In this document: positions 37,495 through 45,569 of the stretch, in pieces | How positions within the stretch are numbered: position 1 is the stretch's first letter | Layout of the letters: each line of letters opens with the position of its first letter | Source: Isosphaera pallida ATCC 43644 | Lineage (GTDB): Bacteria; Planctomycetota; Planctomycetia; Isosphaerales; Isosphaeraceae | Length of the DNA: 64,000 nt | Direction of reading: 5' to 3' | NCBI RefSeq assembly: GCF_000186345.1 | Contig: NC_014962.1 | Location: 1,798,001 to 1,862,000 of the forward strand | Program-made: the position numbers and the translations under genes | The notes under the pieces: model-generated | What the model was told of the DNA's origin: nothing | Databases searched by the model: none | The model's input: only the letters and a program-made list of their open reading frames with translations

Positions 37495-38937
37495 TCACCT
37501 TGGTGTCAGTTGTCCGTGGTTGGGGTTCTTCTTGAATAGGGGATGTTCGCGTAAGGTGACACCCGGCGAGGGCGCATTCACAGTCAAAGGACCGTCGGGA
37601 TGATCTGCCATGAACCGGGTGAGGTCGTCCATTAGGGTTTGAAGAATTGTTTTGCGGGTCGCGGCCCAGTTGATGCGTTCGGCAGGGTCGGAGGGGAGGT
37701 GATAAAGCTCCGGTTTGCCGGCCCGTTCGACGACGAGTTTGTAGTCGCCCCGGATCGCGGCCAGGCTGTCGTAGCCCTCGGAGCGCCATTCGACGAACAA
37801 GGTGCGTTCGGGAAAGGTCTCGGCCTCCCGACCGGTAGCCAGCGGCAAAATGTTGAGTCCGTCAACCTTCCAGTCTGGTTCGGGGCGTCCCCCGGCCAGT
37901 TCCAGAAAGGTGGGCAGCAAGTCGATCGTCTGAACCGGAGTGGACACGATCCGCCCGGCCGGAATGACTCCCGGATAAGTCATGATGCCGGGCACCCGGA
38001 TGCCTCCCTCGTAAACGGTGCGCTTTTGGCCGCGGAACGGGTGGTTGCTGTCCAGACTAGACGAGGCTTCCTTGCTGCCACCTTCAAAGGTCGCGCCGTG
38101 GTCGGAGGTGAACACAATGAGGGTCGAATCCTCCAATCCAGCGTCGCGGACCGCCTGAACAATCCGGCCCACTTGGGCGTCCATGCGGGTGACGATCGCC
38201 GCGTAGGCCGTCTGGATTGGATCGCTGAAGGTGGAGCGATGCTTGGCGATCTCGTCCTCGGGCGCTTCAATATGGAAGTGCGTGGACGTGAGAGGAAGAT
38301 AGAGGAAAAAGGGTGTTGGGTCATCTTTATGACGCGCGATGAACTCTACGCCCTTGTCGGTGAACCAGTCGTCAGCATAACGGCCCTGGGGAACCTCGAC
38401 CCGATCTCGGCCATTGAAAAGATGATTGGGGAACTTTTCCCAGGCATGGGTGGCGGAGAGGAAGCCGAAGGTCTCGTCGAAGCCCTGGTCCAAGGGGTGA
38501 GTGCGGGTTCCTCCCTCGCGGGTAGGCCGTCCCTGGTGCCACTTGCCGTAAAGCGCGGTGTGATACCCCTTGGCTTTGAGGGCTTCGGCGATGGTAACCT
38601 CTTCGGCGGGGAGATCGTGATCGTTGCGCCAAGTCCCGCAGTGGATTGGATTCTTACCGGTCAACAGGGCCGCGCGGCTGGGCGCGCAGACGACGCCAGC
38701 GGTGTAGAAGCGGTCGAACCGAGCGCCGCGGGCGGCCAGGTCGTCAAGATGGGGGGTGGACCATTGAATGCGTCCGTTGTACGACAGGTCGCCCCAACCC
38801 AAATCATCAGCGAGGATCAGGACGATGTTGGGACGGTCCGTTTCCCGGGCGTGAACTCCACTGGCTTCTCCCCCAAGAGTCGCGGCAAGCAGTCCCGTCC
38901 AGAGGGCCAGGGGGCAACGCGGCGCGAATCGACGCAT
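37495..38937 (-). CDS. Secreted sulfatase
   Basis: 480 residues from ATG 38937 (GGAG eight bases upstream). Signal peptide LALWTGLLAATLGGEASG, cut near HARE. Alkaline-phosphatase-like sulfatase: NIVLILADDLGWGDL binds calcium, and CAPSRAALLTG (Cys near residue 83) is the site converted to formylglycine by a separate maturase. Further conserved parts are ALYGKWHQG (here without the usual His beside Lys), FLYLPLTSTHFH, IVFTSDHGATFEGGS and RVPGIMTYPGVIP. Substrate may be a sulfated polysaccharide. It is followed at once by the methyltransferase. Confidence 0.92.
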   Translation of the reverse strand: MRRFAPRCPLALWTGLLAATLGGEASGVHARETDRPNIVLILADDLGWGDLSYNGRIQWSTPHLDDLAARGARFDRFYTAGVVCAPSRAALLTGKNPIHCGTWRNDHDLPAEEVTIAEALKAKGYHTALYGKWHQGRPTREGGTRTHPLDQGFDETFGFLSATHAWEKFPNHLFNGRDRVEVPQGRYADDWFTDKGVEFIARHKDDPTPFFLYLPLTSTHFHIEAPEDEIAKHRSTFSDPIQTAYAAIVTRMDAQVGRIVQAVRDAGLEDSTLIVFTSDHGATFEGGSKEASSSLDSNHPFRGQKRTVYEGGIRVPGIMTYPGVIPAGRIVSTPVQTIDLLPTFLELAGGRPEPDWKVDGLNILPLATGREAETFPERTLFVEWRSEGYDSLAAIRGDYKLVVERAGKPELYHLPSDPAERINWAATRKTILQTLMDDLTRFMADHPDGPLTVNAPSPGVTLREHPLFKKNPNHGQLTPR

Positions 38938-39084
38938 CGCGGGATCTCCGTTTGAGGTCGATTGATTGAATCCCGTCCAAAGATGATCACCAGACAAGGG
39001 AGAACCGCGGCATGACAGAGAGATGGGCTGGACTTCGACCGCCCTAACATCCCGATGCACGAGTGTAACGCCTGGATTGAGGAT

Positions 39085-39426
39085 TCACAACCGTTCGACT
39101 GAGTCCCCGGTGGAATCGGCCTCGGCGACGACTTCTGAACGACCACGATTTCGACGCCGCCACCAAGCCTTAAGGGCAGCAAGTTCTCCTGGTTCGGAAC
39201 CCTCCAGCGCGTGGGCTAGGAATTGGAGGGCGAATCCCCCCAAAAACAACATCAGGGCCACTCCAAAGAGCTTGAGCGAACAGGCACCCACATAGATCGG
39301 TAGCATCAATGCGCCGAGGATGGTCGCGGGTACGCCCACCGCATGCAACGCCAGGCTCAACAAGGCGCGGTGACGATTCAGCCAATCTTCGATGATTGGT
39401 TCGGGGGCGTGAGGAGGAGGGATCAT
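39085..39426 (-). CDS. Mpo1-like (DUF962) membrane protein
   Basis: 113 residues. The Mpo1-like pattern is [19 protein letters not shown] with two His, two membrane helices ([15 protein letters not shown] and [18 protein letters not shown]) and [15 protein letters not shown] after them. In yeast the family member Mpo1 is a dioxygenase of 2-hydroxy fatty acids using conserved His; the bacterial homologues lie in the membrane. It is the first gene of the four-gene run sulfatase-methyltransferase-PH protein, with 147 bases to the sulfatase start. Confidence 0.78.
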   Translation of the reverse strand: MIPPPHAPEPIIEDWLNRHRALLSLALHAVGVPATILGALMLPIYVGACSLKLFGVALMLFLGGFALQFLAHALEGSEPGELAALKAWWRRRNRGRSEVVAEADSTGDSVERL

Positions 39427-39798
39427 GGTCGCGGTGTGTTCGTCGAAAAAAACCTGGGTCCCCCAGGGAAAACCAGCGTCGTCAGGTTACGAATCCAACC
39501 GGAGCCAAACAACCCCCAAGCCACAAAACGGCAGCGTGGTCGAGTTGGCAAACGGAGGCGATGCTTGACGCGACTCTGGCAGGTTCGTAGCGTAGGCCGT
39601 CGCGCAACCCGCCTCGCATCCAGAGGTGGCTTGGGCCCGTGGTGGAGTCGCCTCCAACCACCCCGGCCGGGTTCGTCTGGTTCCCGTTGCAACACGTCCC
39701 TTGGTGGGATGGTGAACCCCTGCGGGATTGTCGGGGGATGGCGGACGCCCCGGTGGTCAAAAACGTTTCTCAAACCGCTCGAATCAGGACTTCTAAGC
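39427..39798. other. Divergent intergenic region
   Basis: 372 bases between the Mpo1-like gene and the isocitrate dehydrogenase gene. No supported gene; open frames here lack coding character. It should carry both promoters. Confidence 0.3.
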
Positions 39799-40884
39799 AT
39801 GGGACACGCCGTCACCCTCATCACCGGCGATGGAGTCGGTCCAGAATTGGCCGAAGCGGCCCGCATGTGCGTGGACGCCACCGGGGTCGCAATCGACTGG
39901 GATGTGCAGGAAGCCGGAGTGGATGTGATGGAGCGTCTGGGAACTCCAGTGCCTGACGCGGTAATCGAATCGTGCAAGCGAACCGGCGTGGCTCTCAAAG
40001 CGCCAATCACCACGCCGGTGGGCACCGGCTTCCGTTCGGTCAACGTCCACCTGCGCCAGGTACTGGACCTGTACGCCTGCGTCCGTCCTTGCAAGCTCTA
40101 TCCTGGCGTGCGAACCCTCTTCGCTAACAGCAAAGTGGATCTGGTCGTGGTGCGCGAGAACACCGAGGACCTGTATATCGGCATTGAGTTTGAAAAAGGC
40201 AAGGACGAGACCCTCAAACTCATCGACACGATCAAAAGTCTAGGCGGCAAGGCAATCAAGCCGGATTCGGGCATTTCGATTAAGCCAATCTCAGTCTCCG
40301 GTACCGAACGGATAGTCACCTACGCTTTTGAGTATGCCCGCAAACACGGGCGCAAGAAAGTCACATCGGTGCATAAGGCCAACATCCTCAAGTATTCAGA
40401 TGGGCTTTTCCTTGAGGTTTCACGCGACGTGGCCAAGCGCTACACCGACATCGAGTTCGAAGACCGCATCGTGGACAACATGTGCATGCAGTTGGTCCAA
40501 AAGCCGGAACTCTACGACGTGCTGGTGATGCCCAATCTCTACGGCGACATTCTGTCCGACCTGTGCGCCGGTTTGGTGGGAGGGCTTGGGGTCGCCCCTG
40601 GGGCCAACATCGGCGACAAGGGGGCGGTCTTCGAGGCGACCCACGGCTCGGCTCCCAAGTACAAGGGACAGTGGAAGATGAACCCCACCGCGTTGATCCT
40701 CTCAGCGGTGTTGATGCTGGAGCATTTGGGCGAGGTGGAAGCGGCCCGCAAGCTGGAAAACGCAGTGGCCAAGGTGATCGCCGAAGGCAAGTTTGTCACC
40801 TACGACATGAAGCCGCACCGCGACGACCCCACCGCCGTGGGCACCCGCGAGATGGCCAAGGCGATCTGCGACGCAATGGCCTGA
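39799..40884 (+). CDS. Isocitrate dehydrogenase, NAD-type (isocitrate/isopropylmalate dehydrogenase family)
   Basis: 361 residues. It oxidises and decarboxylates isocitrate to 2-oxoglutarate in the TCA cycle. [16 protein letters not shown] is the start motif; the substrate loop is [20 protein letters not shown], and [32 protein letters not shown] and [17 protein letters not shown] are catalytic and metal-binding parts. [20 protein letters not shown] fits a homodimeric NAD-specific enzyme rather than isopropylmalate dehydrogenase, though the distinction rests on motifs only. ATG 39799 has AGGA about 11 bases upstream. A hairpin terminator follows the stop at 40910. Confidence 0.88.
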   Translation: MGHAVTLITGDGVGPELAEAARMCVDATGVAIDWDVQEAGVDVMERLGTPVPDAVIESCKRTGVALKAPITTPVGTGFRSVNVHLRQVLDLYACVRPCKLYPGVRTLFANSKVDLVVVRENTEDLYIGIEFEKGKDETLKLIDTIKSLGGKAIKPDSGISIKPISVSGTERIVTYAFEYARKHGRKKVTSVHKANILKYSDGLFLEVSRDVAKRYTDIEFEDRIVDNMCMQLVQKPELYDVLVMPNLYGDILSDLCAGLVGGLGVAPGANIGDKGAVFEATHGSAPKYKGQWKMNPTALILSAVLMLEHLGEVEAARKLENAVAKVIAEGKFVTYDMKPHRDDPTAVGTREMAKAICDAMA

Positions 40885-40909
40885 GTCGGAACCTGATCGT
40901 CTTCACAAC

Positions 40910-40945
40910 GAATGGAGGCGCAACCCCCTCCATTCCTTTCTTCTT
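40910..40945 (+). terminator. Rho-independent-type terminator after isocitrate dehydrogenase
   Basis: A perfect 9-bp stem (GAATGGAGG 40910-40918, CCTCCATTC 40927-40935) with an 8-base loop is followed by a pyrimidine run CTTTCTTCTT. It lies 26 bases past the stop. The rest of the gap to lpxK (to 41215) shows no gene and should contain the lpxK promoter. Confidence 0.65.
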
Positions 40946-41215
40946 GAGACCACGTCAAGGAACCGGGCAACCTCGCCCTCCCTCGGCCCCAGTCCTGGAA
41001 GGCGGTGGTCCGGTTCGCTTCGTGCCACTCTGGTTTGCTTGCCCGATCTTCGTCAAGGGGTTTGAGTGGGGACCCTTGACCTTGTTGTGACAATGGCGCA
41101 CATCATCGCCATTGCTCTGTGTCATCACTGCGTCGCCGTAACAGCCAGAGGGTTGGGAAGTCGCGCATTGATTCGATTGAGACAAAATGGTCTTTTGACA
41201 ATTGGTCCAACGAGG

Positions 41216-42409
41216 ATGGCCAAATTGAAAATAGGTCGATTTGATGAACAGACTTACCTTCGACTCATCCGTGGCGACATTCAGGGGTTGCAAGCCAGTT
41301 TGAGCCGCGCGGCGCTCGGGGCTTTGAGTCTTGGCTACGGCTTAGCGGTTCGTCTGTGGGACTGGGGTTATGAATGGGGCTGGCTGCGTTCCGAAGTGGC
41401 TCCGTTGCCCGTGGTGTCAGTGGGCAACCTCACCGTCGGCGGCACCGGCAAGACGCCGTTGGTCGAGTGGGTGGCGCGGTTCTATCGCCAACGTGGTTGG
41501 CGGGTGGTCATTCTGAGCCGGGGCTACGGACGCACACGCGATCTTCAGGACAGCACAACCTATCAACTCAACGACGAGGGTTTGGTCTTGGAGGAAAACC
41601 TCCCGGACGTGCCTCACCTCCAGGGTCGGGATCGTTTGGCGCTGGCTCGTCTGGCGGTGGAAGAACTCGAATCCCAGGTGGCGGTGCTGGACGATGGATT
41701 CCAGCATCGTCGTTTGGGACGGTTGCTCGATCTGGTGGTGGTGGACGCGCTGAATCCATTTGGGTATCATCGGTTGTTGCCACGCGGGTTGTTGCGTGAA
41801 CCGCTCACTGCACTTCGTCGGGCCGACGTGTTTGTGGTGTCGCGCGCCGATCTGGTGACGGATTCGGAGTTTCAACGGATCGAAACAACACTGCGGCGTT
41901 TCGCGGGCCAGTACCACATGATCTTCCGCACTCGCCACGCCCCTCAGGACCTTACCACGTTTGACGGTCGTGGGACTGTCGAACCACTTGGCCTTGCGGT
42001 GGGGCCGCGGGTGGCGGCGTTTTGCGGCATCGGCAATCCGGAGGGATTCCGTCGCACTTTGGACGCGCTGGGGGTGGTCTGGGCCGACCAGCCAAGCGAA
42101 GCGTTGCGACGTTACCCCGACCATCACGCCTACAGCCGAAGCGATGTCGAGGATCTGGGACGATGGGCGCGGGATCTCGGGGCGGAATTGGTCTTGACGA
42201 CTCAGAAGGACCAAGTCAAGTTGCGAGTACCCGAGTTAGCGGGTCGACCGCTCAAAGCCTTGCGGATCGGCCTGGAGTTCCTGGATGATCCTGGCCCCCT
42301 GATGAGCCGGCTCGATCAGCTGGTTCCCGGGGTGGATCTGCAAACCCAATCCGACGTGACCCCGGAACAGGAACGGCTGATTTGTCCCCCGACTCCCTTG
42401 CCGCCCTGA
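41216..42409 (+). CDS. lpxK: Tetraacyldisaccharide 4'-kinase
   Basis: 397 residues. Inner-membrane kinase that phosphorylates the lipid A disaccharide precursor. N-terminal hydrophobic anchor LGALSLGYGLAVRLWDWGY, then VSVGNLTVGGTGKTPLVEW with the Walker A (near residue 75), VVILSRGYGRTRDL, VAVLDDGFQHRRLGRLLDLV with the conserved Asp-Asp-Gly-Phe-Gln-His, LLPRGLLREPLTALRRADV and FPDHHAY-like RYPDHHAYSRSD. ATG 41216 is the N-terminus that fits the family; no ideal Shine-Dalgarno precedes it, so an upstream start cannot be ruled out. It overlaps the heptosyltransferase gene by 28 bases. Confidence 0.92.
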   Translation: MAKLKIGRFDEQTYLRLIRGDIQGLQASLSRAALGALSLGYGLAVRLWDWGYEWGWLRSEVAPLPVVSVGNLTVGGTGKTPLVEWVARFYRQRGWRVVILSRGYGRTRDLQDSTTYQLNDEGLVLEENLPDVPHLQGRDRLALARLAVEELESQVAVLDDGFQHRRLGRLLDLVVVDALNPFGYHRLLPRGLLREPLTALRRADVFVVSRADLVTDSEFQRIETTLRRFAGQYHMIFRTRHAPQDLTTFDGRGTVEPLGLAVGPRVAAFCGIGNPEGFRRTLDALGVVWADQPSEALRRYPDHHAYSRSDVEDLGRWARDLGAELVLTTQKDQVKLRVPELAGRPLKALRIGLEFLDDPGPLMSRLDQLVPGVDLQTQSDVTPEQERLICPPTPLPP

Positions 42410-43659
42410 ACCTAACGACCTCGCGCTCCTCACCCCGCCGTGTTTTGATCTTTTGCCCCAACCTCGTGGGCGACGCCGTGATGGCTACGCCCACCCTCCG
42501 CGCTTTGCGCCAAGGTTGGCCCGAGGCGCGGTTGTTTGGGGTGGCCAAGCCGGTGGTCGCAGCAACGCTCAAGGGATTGCATGAGCTTGATGAATGGTTC
42601 GTTTTCAATCCTCAAGCCGGGTTTCGCGCGACCCTCGGCCTGATTCGCAGCTTGCGCGCTCAACAGTTTGATTTGGCGGTGCTGCTGCCCAACTCGTTGC
42701 GATCCGCGTTGCTGGCCTGGCTGAGCGGTGCGCGTCGGCGGATTGGTTACAATCGGGGGGGACGCCAGGTGGTTCCCTGGCTGCTGACGGATCGGCTCGA
42801 TCCTCCCCGTGATCCAGCGACCCAGCGTTTCACCCCCACTCCGATCGTGGGTTACTATCTCAGACTGGCCGAGGCGCTGGGTTGCCCACGCGGTTCGACT
42901 CGGTTGAGCTTGATGGTCGAAGCCCACGACCAAGCAGCGCTGGAGCGGGTGCTATCCCGTTTGAACCTGGGCGGTTCGGAGCGTCAGCTTGTCGTGTTCA
43001 ACACCGGCGGGGCGTTTGGTCCAGCCAAGAGTTGGCCTTCGGCGCGGTTCGCTGCGTTGGGTCGTCGTCTGGTCGAGACCAACGATGGCCGTTGCGACGT
43101 GTTGGTGATGTGCGGACCCGCGGAACGGGAAGAGGCCCAGGCGATTGTCCGGCAGGCCGCCCACCCCAGGGTTCGCTCCTTGGACGAGGGAGGCGAACCG
43201 CTCGGCATCGGTCTGAGCAAGGCCTGCGTGCGACGGGCCGATTTGCTTGTCACCACCGACTCGGGGCCGCGTCACTTCGCAGCGGCGCTGAATCGTCCAG
43301 TGTTGACCTTGTTCGGACCGACCGGAATCACCTGGACTGTCACTCAACACCCCTTGGCCTGGCACCTCTATCAGCCTCAACCCTGCCAGCCTTGCCAACA
43401 AAGGGTCTGTCCTCTCGGTCATCACCGTTGCATGACGGAACTCTCCGTCGATGCGGTCTACCGCGTCTGTCAGCGCGTTTTGGGCTGGCGCGAGCCTCCC
43501 ACGACTGGGCAGCCGCGTGGACGGGATCGCCCATTCCTCCCCATCCTCTCAAGGGAGTCCCCGACGACGTTGGAGAGGACAACTTCAATACAAACCGCCG
43601 TGTTCAGTGGCGGCGTCCACCTTGCGGATCGCAATGCGGAAGGCCGCCCGCCGCAATGA
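42382..43659 (+). CDS. Lipopolysaccharide heptosyltransferase (GT9 family)
   Basis: 425 residues, glycosyltransferase family 9. VLIFCPNLVGDAVMATPTLR is the N-terminal nucleotide-sugar motif; VFNTGGAFGPAKSWPSARFA and DLLVTTDSGPRHFAAALNRP with LTLFGPTGITWT are the C-terminal donor-site motifs, as in WaaF/RfaF. The start is TTG 42382 with AGGA upstream; starting at ATG 42481 would lose the first motif. The last 60 residues (after about 365) have no family character and the final 75 bases overlap the 3' end of the convergent glutamate dehydrogenase gene. With lpxK it makes lipid A-core LPS. Confidence 0.85.
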   Translation: MSPDSLAALNLTTSRSSPRRVLIFCPNLVGDAVMATPTLRALRQGWPEARLFGVAKPVVAATLKGLHELDEWFVFNPQAGFRATLGLIRSLRAQQFDLAVLLPNSLRSALLAWLSGARRRIGYNRGGRQVVPWLLTDRLDPPRDPATQRFTPTPIVGYYLRLAEALGCPRGSTRLSLMVEAHDQAALERVLSRLNLGGSERQLVVFNTGGAFGPAKSWPSARFAALGRRLVETNDGRCDVLVMCGPAEREEAQAIVRQAAHPRVRSLDEGGEPLGIGLSKACVRRADLLVTTDSGPRHFAAALNRPVLTLFGPTGITWTVTQHPLAWHLYQPQPCQPCQQRVCPLGHHRCMTELSVDAVYRVCQRVLGWREPPTTGQPRGRDRPFLPILSRESPTTLERTTSIQTAVFSGGVHLADRNAEGRPPQ

Positions 43660-44823
43660 GATACGATGCGCCTGCGCCTCAGCGTAAACCTCTTTGAACG
43701 CCTTGACGGTCTGTCGTTCCTGTTCGTGTCGAATTCGCTCCAATGGCCAGTGGAAATGCTGGATGTTCTGGACCCATTCGTAATAGCTCACCAGAACTCC
43801 ACCGGCGTTGGCCAGAATATCCGGCAGGGTGACAATCCCGCGCTGATCGAGAATGGTGTCGGCGTCCGGTTCGGTGGGTCCGTTGGCTCCTTCCAGCACA
43901 ATCGACGCCTGAATACGTTCGGCGACCTCGGGCGTGATGACCCCACCCAAAGCACACGGAGCCAGAACGTCACATGGGAGGGTTAAGACATCTTGGGGAT
44001 CGATCGCTTGCGCGCCGGGAAAACCCGCGACGCTGCGGCCGGGAGATTGAGCCACGTAACGATCGAGTGCCGCCAGATCAATCCCGTCTGGGTTGGCGAT
44101 CGCGCCACGGGCGTCGGCAATCGCCACGATTTTGGCCCCTGCCTCGGCGACGAATTTCGCCAGATGGGAACCAACATTGCCATAGCCCTGGATGACGAAG
44201 CTCACCCCGTCCAGCTCGCGGTTTTGGGTGCGTAATAGTTCGCGGACATTCAGATAGAGACCGAATCCGGTCGCCTCGCGCCGTCCCTCTGAGCCGTGGA
44301 AATCGACGGGTTTGCCTGTCACCACCGCTGGCTGGAACCCGTGGAACTTGCTGTACTCGGTCATGATCCAGGCCATTTCCCGCGCGCTTGACCCCATGTC
44401 AGGGGCGGGGATGTCCGTATTGGGACCAATGACTTCGTGAATTTTTTGGATGAAGACACGAACAATTTTTTCAAGTTCGCGCACGGAAAGCCGAGTCGGG
44501 TCGCAATTGATTCCGCCCTTAGCACCGCCGTAGGGAACGCCGATGACGGCGGTTTTCCAAGTCATGAGTGCGGCCAGGGCGTTGGCCTCGCCGAGATCGA
44601 CTTGGGGATGGAACCGAAGTCCCCCCTTGAACGGTCCCCGCGCCTCGTTGTGTTGAACCCGGTAACCCACGAAGTTACCGATGGTTCCATCGTCCATCGG
44701 CACCACAATTTCAACTTGAATTTGACGCGACGGGTTTTCCAGCATGGCTCGACGATCCGCAGTCAGACCCAGCGAGTCGGCGGCTCGGCGGAAGTGAAGA
44801 GAGGCCGATTCAATCGCATTCAT
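43585..44823 (-). CDS. Glu/Leu/Phe/Val dehydrogenase family, probably glutamate dehydrogenase
   Basis: 412 residues. ATG 44823 is the family N-terminus. It links 2-oxoglutarate and ammonia to glutamate in the reversible family reaction. NEARGPFKGGLRFHPQVDL and GVPYGGAKGGINCDP carry the catalytic lysines; PAPDMGSSAREMAWIMTEYS carries the catalytic Asp; FVIQGYGNVGSHLAKFVAEAG is the NAD(P) Rossmann loop; EGANGPTEPDADTIL and ILANAGGVLVSYYEWVQN end the domain. Substrate preference within the family is not certain. Its 3' end overlaps the heptosyltransferase gene tail-to-tail. Confidence 0.9.
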   Translation of the reverse strand: MNAIESASLHFRRAADSLGLTADRRAMLENPSRQIQVEIVVPMDDGTIGNFVGYRVQHNEARGPFKGGLRFHPQVDLGEANALAALMTWKTAVIGVPYGGAKGGINCDPTRLSVRELEKIVRVFIQKIHEVIGPNTDIPAPDMGSSAREMAWIMTEYSKFHGFQPAVVTGKPVDFHGSEGRREATGFGLYLNVRELLRTQNRELDGVSFVIQGYGNVGSHLAKFVAEAGAKIVAIADARGAIANPDGIDLAALDRYVAQSPGRSVAGFPGAQAIDPQDVLTLPCDVLAPCALGGVITPEVAERIQASIVLEGANGPTEPDADTILDQRGIVTLPDILANAGGVLVSYYEWVQNIQHFHWPLERIRHEQERQTVKAFKEVYAEAQAHRISLRRAAFRIAIRKVDAATEHGGLY

Positions 44824-44921
44824 TGTATGGAGATCCAATGATTGATCAAAGTAAATTAACCCTTTTGAATGACCATGTGGCCAACCGCAGGGCGGAGCAA
44901 CGTGGGAGCCGCGGGGGGCGG

Positions 44922-45509
44922 TCAGGGCGTCTGGGATGCGCAGGAAGGATCGGTCGCCGGCTGGGTTGTCAGCCAACCGGCGGCGCGAAGCATCCTGGTT
45001 TCCTCCTGACGCATGCGCTGGGCGTCGAACTCGTTGGCGTCATCGTGGCCGAGCAAATGCAACAGGCCATGAACCAGGTAGCGACCCACTTCGTCCCAGG
45101 CGGTCGCGTGATGTTCGGCGGCCTGACGCGCCGCGGTCTCGGTTGAAATGAAGAGTTCCGCTTCGATAGGTTGTGAACGGGGCGCGTCGGGTTCGGCCTG
45201 CGCGATGACCGAGGTGATGACATCGGTAGGCCAGTCGTGCTGGAGCAAACGACGATTGAGCGCTTGGCTTTGTCGGTCGTCCACAAGATAAATCGTCACC
45301 AGGGCGTGAGGAACGGCTTGGGATTGGAGAGTGATCTGGGCCAGGTGAACCAGACGATCCACTGGAAGAGTCAGCACTGTTTGACGATCGACCACGACCA
45401 CGGTGATTCCGGCGCATTCCGCCGGGGAACGCCAAGGACTGTGGGGGGCTTCGTCCTTGGGTTCGAGAGGGTCAGGAGGGGCAGATGCGGTCATCATGGT
45501 TAGGGCCAA
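44922..45509 (-). CDS. ybeY: Endoribonuclease YbeY, rRNA maturation
   Basis: 195 residues. The zinc site HGLLHLLGHDDANEFDAQRM (near residue 145) is the HGxLHLxGHD motif that names the family, which processes the 3' end of 16S rRNA and takes part in ribosome quality control. IYLVDDRQSQALNRRLLQHD and the TDVIT (here WPTDVITSVI) are also typical. The N-terminus carries about 35 extra residues before the core, of no clear function; ATG 45509 or ATG 45497 may be used. Last gene of the phoH-pgpH-ybeY run, 60 bases after pgpH. Confidence 0.92.
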   Translation of the reverse strand: MALTMMTASAPPDPLEPKDEAPHSPWRSPAECAGITVVVVDRQTVLTLPVDRLVHLAQITLQSQAVPHALVTIYLVDDRQSQALNRRLLQHDWPTDVITSVIAQAEPDAPRSQPIEAELFISTETAARQAAEHHATAWDEVGRYLVHGLLHLLGHDDANEFDAQRMRQEETRMLRAAGWLTTQPATDPSCASQTP

Positions 45510-45569
45510 GACGCCTACTCACGATTTTAGATGTTTGCGACGATCAGCTGGTTGGGTCAAAGGCTCGGG

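Noticed and set aside
37639-38955. Long plus-strand open frame (438 codons) opposite the sulfatase gene
   Set aside because: No recognisable motif and no start signal; the sulfatase on the other strand is complete with CAPSR.
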